Shown here: in pieces, positions 29,690 to 38,656 of the stretch
How the letters are laid out: each line of letters starts with the position of its first letter
Position numbering within the stretch: position 1 is the first letter of the stretch
From: JACCZX01 sp963791315
GTDB lineage: Bacteria > Pseudomonadota > Gammaproteobacteria > Burkholderiales > Burkholderiaceae_F
Assembly (NCBI GenBank): GCA_963791315.1
Contig: CAWBRQ010000007.1
Location: 372,001-436,000 of the forward strand
Direction of reading: 5' to 3'
Length of the DNA stretch: 64,000 nt
Made by a program: the position numbers and the translations under genes
Notes under the pieces: model-generated
The model's database searches: none
What the model was told of the DNA's origin: nothing
The model's input: the letters and a program-made list of their open reading frames with translations, nothing else

Positions 29690-30789
29690 TTCCGCGCATC
29701 AAGTTCGATCCCAAGGAGGCTGCGCGCGAGTTCGCGGATTTCCAGCGCAAACTCGTGCGCGGTTCTGAGCTGCTGTCCAAAGTCAAGGACCGCGACGTCA
29801 ACATCGGCAGCACGCCGAAGACCCTTGTCTTCCAGACCGACAAGATCACGCTGCATCACTACAAGGCGACCGCGAAGACCACGATCAAAACGCCGGTGCT
29901 GGTCACTTACGGCTTGGTCGGCACCTTCAAGATGGCCGACCTGCAGGAAGACCGGTCGCTAATCCGCAATTTGCTGGCGAAGGGTGTCGATGTCTATGTC
30001 GTCGACTGGGGTAGCGTGAGCCGCGGCGACCGCTGGCTGACGCTCGACGACTACATCGACGGCTATCTGAACGAGTGTGTCGATTTCATCCGATCCAGCC
30101 GCGGAATCGATCAGGTCACGCTGCTGGGCATCTGCGAAGGCGGCGTCTTTACGCTTGCGTACGCCGCGCTCTATCCGAAGAAGGTCAAGAATCTGATCCT
30201 GACAATTACGCCGGTGGACTTCCACGCCGACGGGGGCAAAGATCGGCCCAATCACGGATTCATCAGCCTGTGGACACGCAGCCTGAGCGGCGAGGACGTC
30301 GACCGACTGATCGAAGCCAACGGCAACCTTCCAGGCGAACTCATGAGCTTCGTGTTCTCGATGATGACGCCGCTATCGAGCATGACCAAATACAACGTCG
30401 GCCTTTATGACGTGATGGACGAGGAGGGCAAGCTTCTCAACTTCCTGCGGATGGAAAAGTGGCTACAGGATCGCCCGCACCATCCGGGCGAGGCCGCCAA
30501 GCAATGGCTGAAGGATCTGTATCAGGAGAACCGGCTCGTCAAAGGGACGTTCGAGCTTGGTGGTCGAACCGTCGACCTCAAGAAATTGTCGATGCCGGTT
30601 CTCAACATTTACGCGCTCGACGATCACATCATCCCGCCGTCAAGCGCCCAGGCCTTGAAGAAGTTCGTCGGCCGCAAGCTATACAGTGAACTCGCGCTGC
30701 CTGGTGGTCACGTCGGCGTCTTCGTCAGCAGCAAGTCGCAGGGAATCGTCGGCAACGGCGTGGTGGACTGGCTGCGCAAGCAGTCATGA
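29686..30789 (+). CDS. phaC: Class III PHA synthase catalytic subunit PhaC
   Basis: This 367-residue alpha/beta-fold synthase polymerises (R)-3-hydroxyacyl-CoA into storage granules. The lipase-like box has Cys in place of Ser (LLGICEGG, Cys150). The Asp is in ALDDHIIP (about 312) and the His in GGHVGVF (342), matching spacing in class III enzymes. GRKLYSELALPGGHVG at the C-terminus is typical. It is translationally coupled to phaE. Class III rather than the more usual class I synthase is notable for this group of bacteria. Confidence 0.93.
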   Translation: MIPRIKFDPKEAAREFADFQRKLVRGSELLSKVKDRDVNIGSTPKTLVFQTDKITLHHYKATAKTTIKTPVLVTYGLVGTFKMADLQEDRSLIRNLLAKGVDVYVVDWGSVSRGDRWLTLDDYIDGYLNECVDFIRSSRGIDQVTLLGICEGGVFTLAYAALYPKKVKNLILTITPVDFHADGGKDRPNHGFISLWTRSLSGEDVDRLIEANGNLPGELMSFVFSMMTPLSSMTKYNVGLYDVMDEEGKLLNFLRMEKWLQDRPHHPGEAAKQWLKDLYQENRLVKGTFELGGRTVDLKKLSMPVLNIYALDDHIIPPSSAQALKKFVGRKLYSELALPGGHVGVFVSSKSQGIVGNGVVDWLRKQS

Positions 30790-30829
30790 TCGCCGCTCCA
30801 ATGACCCGTTCGACTCACAGGCCCTCGAA

Positions 30830-32780
30830 GTGAAAAACAAGGTCGTGTCGGCGGACGAGGCACTCGCCATCGTTCGCGACGGAGACACGGTCGCAGTTTC
30901 GGGTTTTGTCGGCAGCGGAACGCCGGACGAACTCATCGAAGCACTCGAGCGGCGCTTTCGCGCCACTGCGAGCCCGAAGGCGTTGACGCTGGTCTTCGCC
31001 GCAGCACCGGGCGACGGCAAGGAAAGGGGCTTGAACCGACTCGCGCACGATGGGCTTGTCAAACGCGCGATCGGCGGTCACTGGTCGCTGGTGCCAAAGC
31101 TTTCCGCAATGGCGGTGACCAACCGCATCGAGGCCTACAACCTGCCGCTTGGCATCATCAGTCACCTGTTTCGCGACATCGCGGCGCATCGCGCCGGCAC
31201 GCTCAGCAAGGTGGGATTGCGCACGTTCGTCGACCCGCGGTTCGAAGGCGCCAAGATCAACGCCTGCACGAACGAAGATCTGGTCCGTCTGATGTCAATC
31301 GACGACAACGAATGGTTGTTCTACAAGGCTTTCCCGATCACCGTCGCTCTCATTCGCGGTACGACATCCGATGCTGCCGGCAACATCACTATGGAGCGCG
31401 AGGCACTGACGCTCGACAACTCTGGCGCTCGCGATGGCGGCCAAGAATTCCAATGGATTTGTGATTGCGCAGGTCGAGCGAATCGCTGCCACCGGCGCTC
31501 TTCATCCGCGTCAGGTCATCGTGCCGGGTGTGCTGGTCGACTGCGTCGTCGTCGCACAGCCCGCCAATCACTGCCAGACCTATGGCACGCCCTACAGCCC
31601 TGCGTTCTCGGGGGAGTTCAGGGTGCCGCTAGATTCGTTGCAACCGCTGGCCCATGACGAGCGCCGGATCATTGCGCGCCGTTGCGCGTTCGAGTTGCCG
31701 ATGGGAGGTGTCGTCAATCTCGGCATCGGAATGCCTGAGGGCGTCGCGGCCGTTGCCAATGAGGAGCGCGTACTGGAGTACGTAACGCTGACCGCGGAGC
31801 CCGGTGTCATCGGCGGAGTGCCACAAAGCGGTCTCGACTTCGGAGCTGCAATCAACACCGACGCCGTGATTCAACAGAGCCAGCAATTCGATTTCTATGA
31901 TGGCGGTGGGCTCGACATGGCCTGTCTTGGGATGGCCGAAGTCGATGCCGACGGCCACGTCAACGTCAGTCGCTTCGGACCACGACTCGCCGGCGCGGGT
32001 GGCTTCATCAACATCAGTCAGAACGCGCGCCGGATCGTCTTCGCTGGCTCGTTCACCGCGGGCGGGCTAGAAGTGGCGATCGAGGACGGTTCGCTTCGTA
32101 TCGTGCGCGAGGGCCGCAGCCGCAAATTCGTTCATAAGGTCGAGCAGATTACATTCAACGGCGCGTATGCGGCAGAGCAAGGCCAGCCAGTCCTGTACGT
32201 CACCGAGCGCTGCGTGTTCAGGCGTTCTGCGCGCGGGATGGAACTGGTGGAAGTCGCGCCGGGAATCGACATCGAAGGCGACATCCTCGCGCACATGGAA
32301 TTCGAACCGATCGTCGATCGCCCGATCGCCATGGATCCGCGCATTTTTCGCAACGAACCGATGCACCTCGAGGAAACCCTGCTTGGACTCGGAATGGCTC
32401 AACGGATCACCTACGACGCCGAGCGCAACACGCTGTTCGCTAATTTCGAAGGTCTGCACATACGCACGCGCGATGATGTCGATCGCGTCCGCCGCACGAT
32501 TGAAGACCGTGTGCAAGCGATCGGTCAGAAGGTTGCCCTGATCGTCAACTACGACGGTTTCCAAATCGACCCGGCGGTTGCCGATACGTACGCAGCGATG
32601 ATCCGGTACATGGACATGCATTACTACACGACCGCATCGCGCTATACGACCAGCGCCTTCCTGCGGTTGAAACTCGGCGAGGCACTCACTCGCCGCCGCG
32701 TGGCACCTCACATTTTCGAGACGCGGGACGAGGCGCAGGCCTTCGTCCGCGCAGAGGGCAAGGACGCCGATCGTGGCTGA
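30830..32780 (+). CDS. Acyl-CoA:acetate/3-ketoacid CoA-transferase, YdiF type (frameshifted)
   Basis: This is a fused alpha-beta family I CoA-transferase. VRDGDTVAVSGFVGSGTPDEL opens the alpha half. The beta half has NLGIGMPEGVAAVANEE and LTAEPGVIGGVP, the latter carrying the Glu expected to form the CoA thioester. An extra T at about 31421 breaks the frame between TLDN and LALAMAAKNSNGF. Reconstructed length is 649 residues, longer than the about 530 of YdiF. The extra 130 residues at the C-terminus (from about RITYDAERNTLFANFEG) form a separate region. The GTG at 30830 is the likely start. It lies downstream of phaC. Confidence 0.87.
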
Positions 32781-33729
32781 TGCCAAACGCGCCTCCGCCC
32801 GACGGCGAGTGGATGCCGACGAACCCGTCTTGCACTCGGTGCGCGGGCTGTCGATGCTCGGGTTTCACAAAATCGCGGTGTGGGAGTGGGGATCGCAGAA
32901 CGCGGGCCCGCCTGTGATGTGCGTACACGGGTTGACCCGACAGGCACGTGATTTCGACATTCTTGCGCGCCGCCTCGTCGCCGAGGGCCGGCGCGTGCTT
33001 TGTCCCGATCTGCCCGGACGTGGGTATAGCGACTGGCTCGATGACCCGCTGCACTACAACCTGCTTACCTACGCCAATGACATGAACACGGTTCTGGCGT
33101 GGGCCCATGCGACCGACGTTGACTGGATTGGCACTTCGCTTGGCGGCATGGTCGGCATGATGCTGGCGGCGCAGAAATTCCAACCGATCCGCCGCTTGAT
33201 TCTCAACGACGTCGGCGCCTACGTGCCATCCACAGCGCTGCAGCGGATCGGCCGCTATCTTGCTGAAGGACCGATGACCTTCGACACGCTGGAGGAGGCC
33301 GAGCTTCGCTTACGGGAGACGCTCGCGCCGTTCGGTGACCTCAGCGATCGTGAGTGGCGACACCTGACGGTGCACAGCTACAAGCGCGACCAGCAAACAT
33401 CGAAGTGGATAGCCCATCATGATCCGGCCATTGCGAGAACGTACCGGCAATGGCAATTCGTCAGTGTCGATCTGTGGAAATTCTGGCGGGCAATCACGTG
33501 TCCCGTGTTGGTTCTGCGCGGAGCGGACTCGGATTTCCTGCTGCCGAGCATCGTGTCGCGCATGCAGTCGTCGGGGCCGCCGACTGAGGTGGTCGAGCTC
33601 GAGGGCAGCGGACACGTACCCACGCTGATGCGCGAACATCACATTGCGCCGGTTCTCGATTTTTTGGGCCGGACGGTGTCGGCTCCTCGGCCCAACGGCT
33701 CTCGCACCGAGTCGGTTGCGCGGGCGTGA
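32773..33729 (+). CDS. Alpha/beta hydrolase
   Basis: This 318-residue alpha/beta-fold hydrolase has the oxyanion motif CVHGLTRQ, the strand-turn CPDLPGRGYSDW, and nucleophile elbow GTSLGGMVG. Asp is in GADSDFL and His in GSGHVPTL. The GTG start overlaps the CoA-transferase stop by eight bases, so it is translationally coupled. The context suggests an ester, lactone or PHA-related hydrolase. A formamidase role for the nearby kyn genes is possible but unsupported. Confidence 0.83.
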   Translation: MADAKRASARRRVDADEPVLHSVRGLSMLGFHKIAVWEWGSQNAGPPVMCVHGLTRQARDFDILARRLVAEGRRVLCPDLPGRGYSDWLDDPLHYNLLTYANDMNTVLAWAHATDVDWIGTSLGGMVGMMLAAQKFQPIRRLILNDVGAYVPSTALQRIGRYLAEGPMTFDTLEEAELRLRETLAPFGDLSDREWRHLTVHSYKRDQQTSKWIAHHDPAIARTYRQWQFVSVDLWKFWRAITCPVLVLRGADSDFLLPSIVSRMQSSGPPTEVVELEGSGHVPTLMREHHIAPVLDFLGRTVSAPRPNGSRTESVARA

Positions 33730-33763
33730 GCGTGTATTTTCTTGTTCGCGCCAAATAATCCAA

Positions 33764-34165
33764 CTACACCGGCACGACGGCGGTTACCTCGATCTCGACT
33801 TTCGCGCGTGGTTCGATCAGTGCGCTGACTTGCACGGCCGTCATCGCGGGGTAGTGTGCGGCGCCATTGGTCATCAATTCGCGATACACGGTGCCGATCT
33901 CCGCTGCGCGCGCGACGTACTCGTCGCGGCTTAACAGGTACCACGTCATGCGCACGATATGGTGTGGACCGGCGTCGGCTTGAGCGAGCACCGCCAGTAC
34001 GTTGGCAAGCGCCTGCCTGACCTGGCCGACCAGATCGTCTGTTTCGAACTTGCCGTGCGCGTTCCAGCCGACCTGGCCAGCCACCGAGATCACGACACCG
34101 CTTGCCGCAATGCCGTTGACGTAGCCACGCGGTTGCACCCAATTCGGAGGCTGCAGGATGTTCAT
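33764..34165 (-). CDS. RidA-family enamine/imine deaminase
   Basis: This 133-residue RidA/YjgF homologue has family features VISVAGQVGWNAHG, QVRQALANVLAVLAQA, HIVRMTWYL and VQVSALIEPRAKVEIEV. The Arg in the last motif binds the substrate carboxylate in active members. Its ATG overlaps the kynA stop (ATGA), making it the third gene of kynU-kynA-ridA. RidA proteins hydrolyse enamines and imines, so a role on an amino-enoyl intermediate of tryptophan or anthranilate breakdown is plausible. Confidence 0.88.
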   Translation of the reverse strand: MNILQPPNWVQPRGYVNGIAASGVVISVAGQVGWNAHGKFETDDLVGQVRQALANVLAVLAQADAGPHHIVRMTWYLLSRDEYVARAAEIGTVYRELMTNGAAHYPAMTAVQVSALIEPRAKVEIEVTAVVPV

Positions 34166-34986
34166 AGATCGGTGCGCACTTTCCAGAGTTCGGGAAACAG
34201 TACAACGTCGAGCATCTTGCGCAGATACGCCACGCCGCTGGTGCCGCCGGTGCCTGTCTTGAATCCGATGATCCGCTCGACCGTCGTTACGTGGCGGAAG
34301 CGCCACAAGCGAAATGCGTCTTCGAGATCAACCAGCTCTTCGGCGAGTTCGTACAGATCCCAGTTTTCGCGTGGAGCACGGTAGATCGCCAGCCAGGCCT
34401 GCTCGACCGACACATCGGATGCATGAGGCTCGCGAACATCGCGCCCGGTTATCGCACGATCGATTGCAAAGCCACGACGAGCGAGCAATTGGATCGCCTC
34501 ATCGTAGAGAGATGGTGCATCCAGCGCGCTTTGCAGCGCAGAGTGAATAGGCGTCTGCTCGTGCGGCTTCAACATTGCCGACGCCTTGTTGCCGAGCACG
34601 AACTCGATCTCGCGGTATTGCCACGACTGGAAACCGGAACTGGTGCTCAGATACGGGCGAATCGCGCTGTACTCGCTCGGCGTCATCGTCGCGAGGACAT
34701 CCCATGCGTGTACGAGCTGTTCCATGATGCGTGACACTCGCGCGAGCATCTTGAACGCCGGCGGCAGATCATCCGCACGAATCGCGTCGCGCGCGGCGCG
34801 CAATTCGTGCAGCGCGAGCTTCATCCACAGCTCGCTGGTTTGGTGCTGAATAATGAACAGCAGCTCGTTGGGATCGGACGAGCGCGGGTGCTGCGCATTC
34901 AATATCGAATCGAGCGCTAGGTAGTCTCCGTAGCGCAGGTCGTTCACGTCACCGCCTCGCGCGTTTGAAACTCCGCTCGCTGCCAT
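34162..34986 (-). CDS. kynA: Tryptophan 2,3-dioxygenase
   Basis: KynA is the heme enzyme that cleaves the indole ring of tryptophan to N-formylkynurenine. The 274-residue product carries the family signatures SYGDYL-like (RYGDYLALDSILNAQHP), ELLFIIQHQTSELWMKLALHEL, SGFQSWQYREIEFVLGNK, and the C-terminal WRFRHVTTVERIIGFKTGTGGTSG. The ATG at 34986 overlaps kynU by 43 bases. A GTG at 34947, overlapping the kynU TGA by four bases, is an equally plausible start. Confidence 0.95.
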   Translation of the reverse strand: MAASGVSNARGGDVNDLRYGDYLALDSILNAQHPRSSDPNELLFIIQHQTSELWMKLALHELRAARDAIRADDLPPAFKMLARVSRIMEQLVHAWDVLATMTPSEYSAIRPYLSTSSGFQSWQYREIEFVLGNKASAMLKPHEQTPIHSALQSALDAPSLYDEAIQLLARRGFAIDRAITGRDVREPHASDVSVEQAWLAIYRAPRENWDLYELAEELVDLEDAFRLWRFRHVTTVERIIGFKTGTGGTSGVAYLRKMLDVVLFPELWKVRTDL

Positions 34987-36215
34987 TCACGCTCTGCGAG
35001 CACCTGGTCCAGCGCTTGCACGGCATCCCAGACGTCCGCGTAACCCACATACAGCGGCGCGAAACCGAACCGAACGATGTCGGGCGCGCGAAAGTCCCCG
35101 ATTACACCGCGCCGGATAAGAGCTTGCATCACTGCATACGCATGCGGATGCGAAAAGCACACCTGACTGCCGCGCTGAATGACGGCGCGCGGCGAGGTCA
35201 GCGATAGTCCGTGGGCAGCACAGCGGTGCTCGACGAGCTCGATGAATAGTTGCGTCAGTGCGATCGACTTCGCGCGCAGAGCATCGATGCCGGCCGCGAG
35301 CACCGTGTCCACTCCTGCTTCGAGCGCCGACAGCGCAATGATCGAGGGCGTGCCGACGGCATAGCGATCGATTGAGGTCGCCGGCCGATAGTCCGCTGCG
35401 AATTCGAACGGTGCGTGATGGCCAAGCCAGCCTGCGAGCGGTTGCGCGTAGGTGTCGTCGGCGATTGCAGCGAGGTGACGGCTCGCAACGAAGAGGAATG
35501 CCGGTGAACCAGGGCCGCCGTTCAAATACTTGTAGCCGCACCCGACAGCGAAATCCGCGGCAGCTGCGTTCAGGTCGACCGGCACCGCGCCGGCGGAGTG
35601 CGACAGGTCCCACACCGTCAAAGCACCAGCGCCATGCGCTCGACTGGTGATCGCCGACATGTCATGCATCGCACCTGTCTTGAAGTTCACATGCGTCAGC
35701 ATCACGACTGCGGTGCGGTCATCGATCGCGCCAGCCACTTCGTCGAACTCGACCAGCCTCAATTCGTGGCCTTTGCCAAGCAAATCGATAACACCTTGTG
35801 CCACGTACAGATCGGTCGGGAAATTTGTCTTTTCCGACAGGATTACTTTGCGATCACGCAACGACACCTGCGGCCGTGACGCTTGCAGACGGAGCGCGGT
35901 CGCCAGCACTTTGAACAGGTTGATCGAAGTGGAATCCGCGCATATCACTTCAGGCGGCTGCGCGCCGATCAGGTGCGCGATCTTGGCGCCCACACGTCGC
36001 GGTAGCTCGATCCAGCGCGCTGCATTCCACGAGCGGATTAAACCCTCACCCCATTCGTGCTCGACCACCTGCGCAATGCGGTCGCGTGCAGCGAGCGGCA
36101 GCGCACCGAGCGAATTGCCGTCCAGATAGATCACGCCCGCGGGCAGCGCGAATTTGCCGCGATGCGTGGCGAGCGGATCCTGCCTATCCAAGCCGACACA
36201 ATCGTCTCGCGTCAT
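34944..36215 (-). CDS. kynU: Kynureninase
   Basis: KynU hydrolyses kynurenine to anthranilate and alanine using pyridoxal phosphate. The 423-residue product has IYLDGNSLGALP near the start, DSTSINLFKV, WDLSHSAGAVPVDL (Asp pairs with the PLP nitrogen), and the Schiff-base Lys in VGCGYKYLNGGPGSPAF. First gene of kynU-kynA-ridA, divergent from the anthraniloyl-CoA monooxygenase gene. kynB, the usual formamidase partner, is missing from the cluster. Confidence 0.95.
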   Translation of the reverse strand: MTRDDCVGLDRQDPLATHRGKFALPAGVIYLDGNSLGALPLAARDRIAQVVEHEWGEGLIRSWNAARWIELPRRVGAKIAHLIGAQPPEVICADSTSINLFKVLATALRLQASRPQVSLRDRKVILSEKTNFPTDLYVAQGVIDLLGKGHELRLVEFDEVAGAIDDRTAVVMLTHVNFKTGAMHDMSAITSRAHGAGALTVWDLSHSAGAVPVDLNAAAADFAVGCGYKYLNGGPGSPAFLFVASRHLAAIADDTYAQPLAGWLGHHAPFEFAADYRPATSIDRYAVGTPSIIALSALEAGVDTVLAAGIDALRAKSIALTQLFIELVEHRCAAHGLSLTSPRAVIQRGSQVCFSHPHAYAVMQALIRRGVIGDFRAPDIVRFGFAPLYVGYADVWDAVQALDQVLAEREWQRAEFQTREAVT

Positions 36216-36307
36216 ACCGGCTCACGCAAAACGACGCCGACGGCCGGCGAGAGATCCCAAGGACGCTGCATGGGCCGGCATTCTAGGCGCGCTTGTATGC
36301 TTTCTGA
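36216..36307. promoter_or_regulatory. Divergent kynU / anthraniloyl-CoA monooxygenase promoter region
   Basis: Only 92 bases separate the two start codons. This compactness suggests shared control of tryptophan cleavage and anthraniloyl-CoA oxidation. TATGCT ends eight bases before the + strand ATG and could be a -10 element of a very short-leader transcript, but no matching -35 is evident. Confidence 0.4.
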
Positions 36308-38656
36308 ATGCGCATCGACATCATCGGCGGCGGGCCGGCTGGGCTGTATTTCGCGATTCTTGCGAAGAAGAGCTTCCCGACGGCAACGATCGACGTCGTC
36401 GAACGCAATGCGGCCGATGACACGTTCGGCTTTGGAATTGTTCTGTCGGACGAGACACTGGCGAATTTGAAAGCGGCCGATGAGCCGAGCTATCGCGAGA
36501 TCGCCGCCAACTTTGCCTATTGGGACGACATTTTTGTGCAGTTTCGCGGGCACATGATGAAGTCCTCGGGCCACGGGTTCTCCGGCATCAAACGCATCAC
36601 GTTGCTGCAGATACTTCAGCGGCGCGCGAGCGTGCTCGGCGTGCGGGTTCGTTATGGCACCGAAGATCCTGGTATCGACGCCCATCGTGGCGCGCAGTTG
36701 GTCGTCGCCGCCGATGGCGCCAACTCGACAATACGCGGGCAGCACAGCGAACATTTTGACGCAACGGTCGATCTGCGCAGCAATCGCTTCGTCTGGCTCG
36801 GCGCGAATTTATCGTTGCCAGGATTCTTCTACAGCTTTCGCGAAAACGAACACGGGCTGTGGAACATGCATGCCTACATGTACGCGCCGGGCGAAAGCAC
36901 GATCGTCATCGAAACCACCGACGATACCTGGCGTCGTTCGCGCCTTGCGGTCGAAGACGAGTCGGCGACGGCGGCCTACGTTGAGCGTGTTTTCAGCGAA
37001 GAGCTGAAAGGCAGCCGTGTGCTGACCAATCGTTCGCTATGGCGGCAGTTTCCGACAATCACGCTAGCAACGTGGCACGCTCGCCCGCACGGCGTGCCGT
37101 TGGTATTGCTCGGCGATGCCGCGCACACCGCGCACTTCGCGATTGGCTCCGGCACCAAGCTCGCTCTCGAGGATGCGATTGCGTTGCATAAGTCGGTGAT
37201 CGCGCAACCCGGCGACCTCGGCGGCGCACTTGCCGACTACGAAGCGCAACGCCGCGACGAAGTTGGCCGCATCCAGCACTCGGCGAACGTCTCGCTGGCG
37301 TGGTTCGAAAACGTGCGTCGCTTCTGGCAGCTCGAGCCGTGGCAGTTCAACGTGAGCCTTCTCACGCGCAGCAAGCAGATCACCTATGAGAATCTGCGAT
37401 TGCGCGATGCGGCACTGGTGGCCGATGCGACCGAGCGCTGGAATCGCCGCGAAGCGAAACGGTTGAACACGCGCCCGCCGCCTGATCTGCTGACGCCACC
37501 GATGTTTGCGCCGCTGAAGCTGCGCGATCTATCGATTGCCAATCGCGTTGTCGTATCGCCGATGGCGCAGTACTCGGCCGTGAATGGGACGCCGAACGAC
37601 TGGCACTTCTCGCACTACGCCGAACGCGCGAAAGGCGGAGCGGGGCTGGTCTTCGTCGAAATGACGTGCGTGTCGCCACACGGGCGCATCACTCCCGGCT
37701 GTACGGGGTTGTATGCGAGCGAGCACGTCGAAGCGTGGAAGCGCCTGGTCGATTTCGTTCATCGTCATACCGATGCCAAGATCGCAATGCAAATTGGACA
37801 CTCGGGGCGCAAGGGATCGACGCAGGTCGGCTGGCGTCAAATGGACCGGCCGCTCGATAAACAAGACAGCGAATCCAACTGGCCGCTCGTCTCTGCGTCG
37901 GCTATTCCGTATCGGGCCGGCATCAATCAGGTACCGCGCGCCGCCACGCGCGACGACATCGATCAGTACATCGAGCAGTTCTGCAACTCCGCCATCATGG
38001 CCGATGACGCGGGATTCGATCTGCTCGAGCTGCATATGGCGCACGGCTACCTTCTCGCGAGTTTTCTGTCACCGATCACGAATCAGCGCAGCGACGAATA
38101 CGGTGGGTCGCTCGCCAATCGCCTGCGCTTTCCGCTCGAGTTGTTTCGCGCCGTCCGCGCGGTGTGGCCGCGACACAAGCCGATGTCGGTGCGTGTTTCA
38201 GCGACCGACTGGATTGCGGGCGGCACCACCGGTGCTGACAGCGTGCAAATCGCGCAGGCGTTCAAAGACGCCGGTTGTGATCTGTTCGATGTATCGACCG
38301 GACAGACCGATCCGAGCAGCAAGCCTGTGTACGGCCGCATGTTCCAGGCGAGTTTTTCCGAGCAGATTCGGCTCGAGGTCGGCATCGCCACGATGGCTGT
38401 CGGTGCGGTGACGACCGCTGATCAAGTCAATACGTTGCTGCTGTCCGGACGCGCCGATCTGGTAGCGCTGGCGCGTCCGCATCTGGCCAACCCGTACTTC
38501 ACGTTGCACGCAGCAGCCGAGCTCGGTTACGAAGGTGTCACATGGCCGTCGCAGTATCTGCCCGGCGCGGAGCAGTTGCATGCATTGCGACGACGTGCAC
38601 GCGAGGACGCGATGCGTCAGAGCGTTGCGGTAAAGCGCTCGCCCGAAAACGGCTAG
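36308..38656 (+). CDS. Anthraniloyl-CoA monooxygenase / salicylyl-CoA 5-hydroxylase, bifunctional
   Basis: The 782-residue fusion dearomatises 2-aminobenzoyl-CoA by hydroxylation and reduction. Residues 1-390 form an FAD monooxygenase with IIGGGPAGLYFAI and GDAAHTAHFAIGSGTKLALED. Residues from about 400 form an old-yellow-enzyme barrel: MFAPLKLRDLSIANRVVVSPM, QIGHSGRKGST, ELHMAHGYLLASFLSP. This is the architecture of 2-aminobenzoyl-CoA monooxygenase/reductase; salicylyl-CoA 5-hydroxylases look the same. Being divergent from kynU/kynA favours anthraniloyl-CoA. No 2-aminobenzoate-CoA ligase lies in the window. The stop overlaps the convergent exporter gene by four bases. Confidence 0.9.
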   Translation: MRIDIIGGGPAGLYFAILAKKSFPTATIDVVERNAADDTFGFGIVLSDETLANLKAADEPSYREIAANFAYWDDIFVQFRGHMMKSSGHGFSGIKRITLLQILQRRASVLGVRVRYGTEDPGIDAHRGAQLVVAADGANSTIRGQHSEHFDATVDLRSNRFVWLGANLSLPGFFYSFRENEHGLWNMHAYMYAPGESTIVIETTDDTWRRSRLAVEDESATAAYVERVFSEELKGSRVLTNRSLWRQFPTITLATWHARPHGVPLVLLGDAAHTAHFAIGSGTKLALEDAIALHKSVIAQPGDLGGALADYEAQRRDEVGRIQHSANVSLAWFENVRRFWQLEPWQFNVSLLTRSKQITYENLRLRDAALVADATERWNRREAKRLNTRPPPDLLTPPMFAPLKLRDLSIANRVVVSPMAQYSAVNGTPNDWHFSHYAERAKGGAGLVFVEMTCVSPHGRITPGCTGLYASEHVEAWKRLVDFVHRHTDAKIAMQIGHSGRKGSTQVGWRQMDRPLDKQDSESNWPLVSASAIPYRAGINQVPRAATRDDIDQYIEQFCNSAIMADDAGFDLLELHMAHGYLLASFLSPITNQRSDEYGGSLANRLRFPLELFRAVRAVWPRHKPMSVRVSATDWIAGGTTGADSVQIAQAFKDAGCDLFDVSTGQTDPSSKPVYGRMFQASFSEQIRLEVGIATMAVGAVTTADQVNTLLLSGRADLVALARPHLANPYFTLHAAAELGYEGVTWPSQYLPGAEQLHALRRRAREDAMRQSVAVKRSPENG

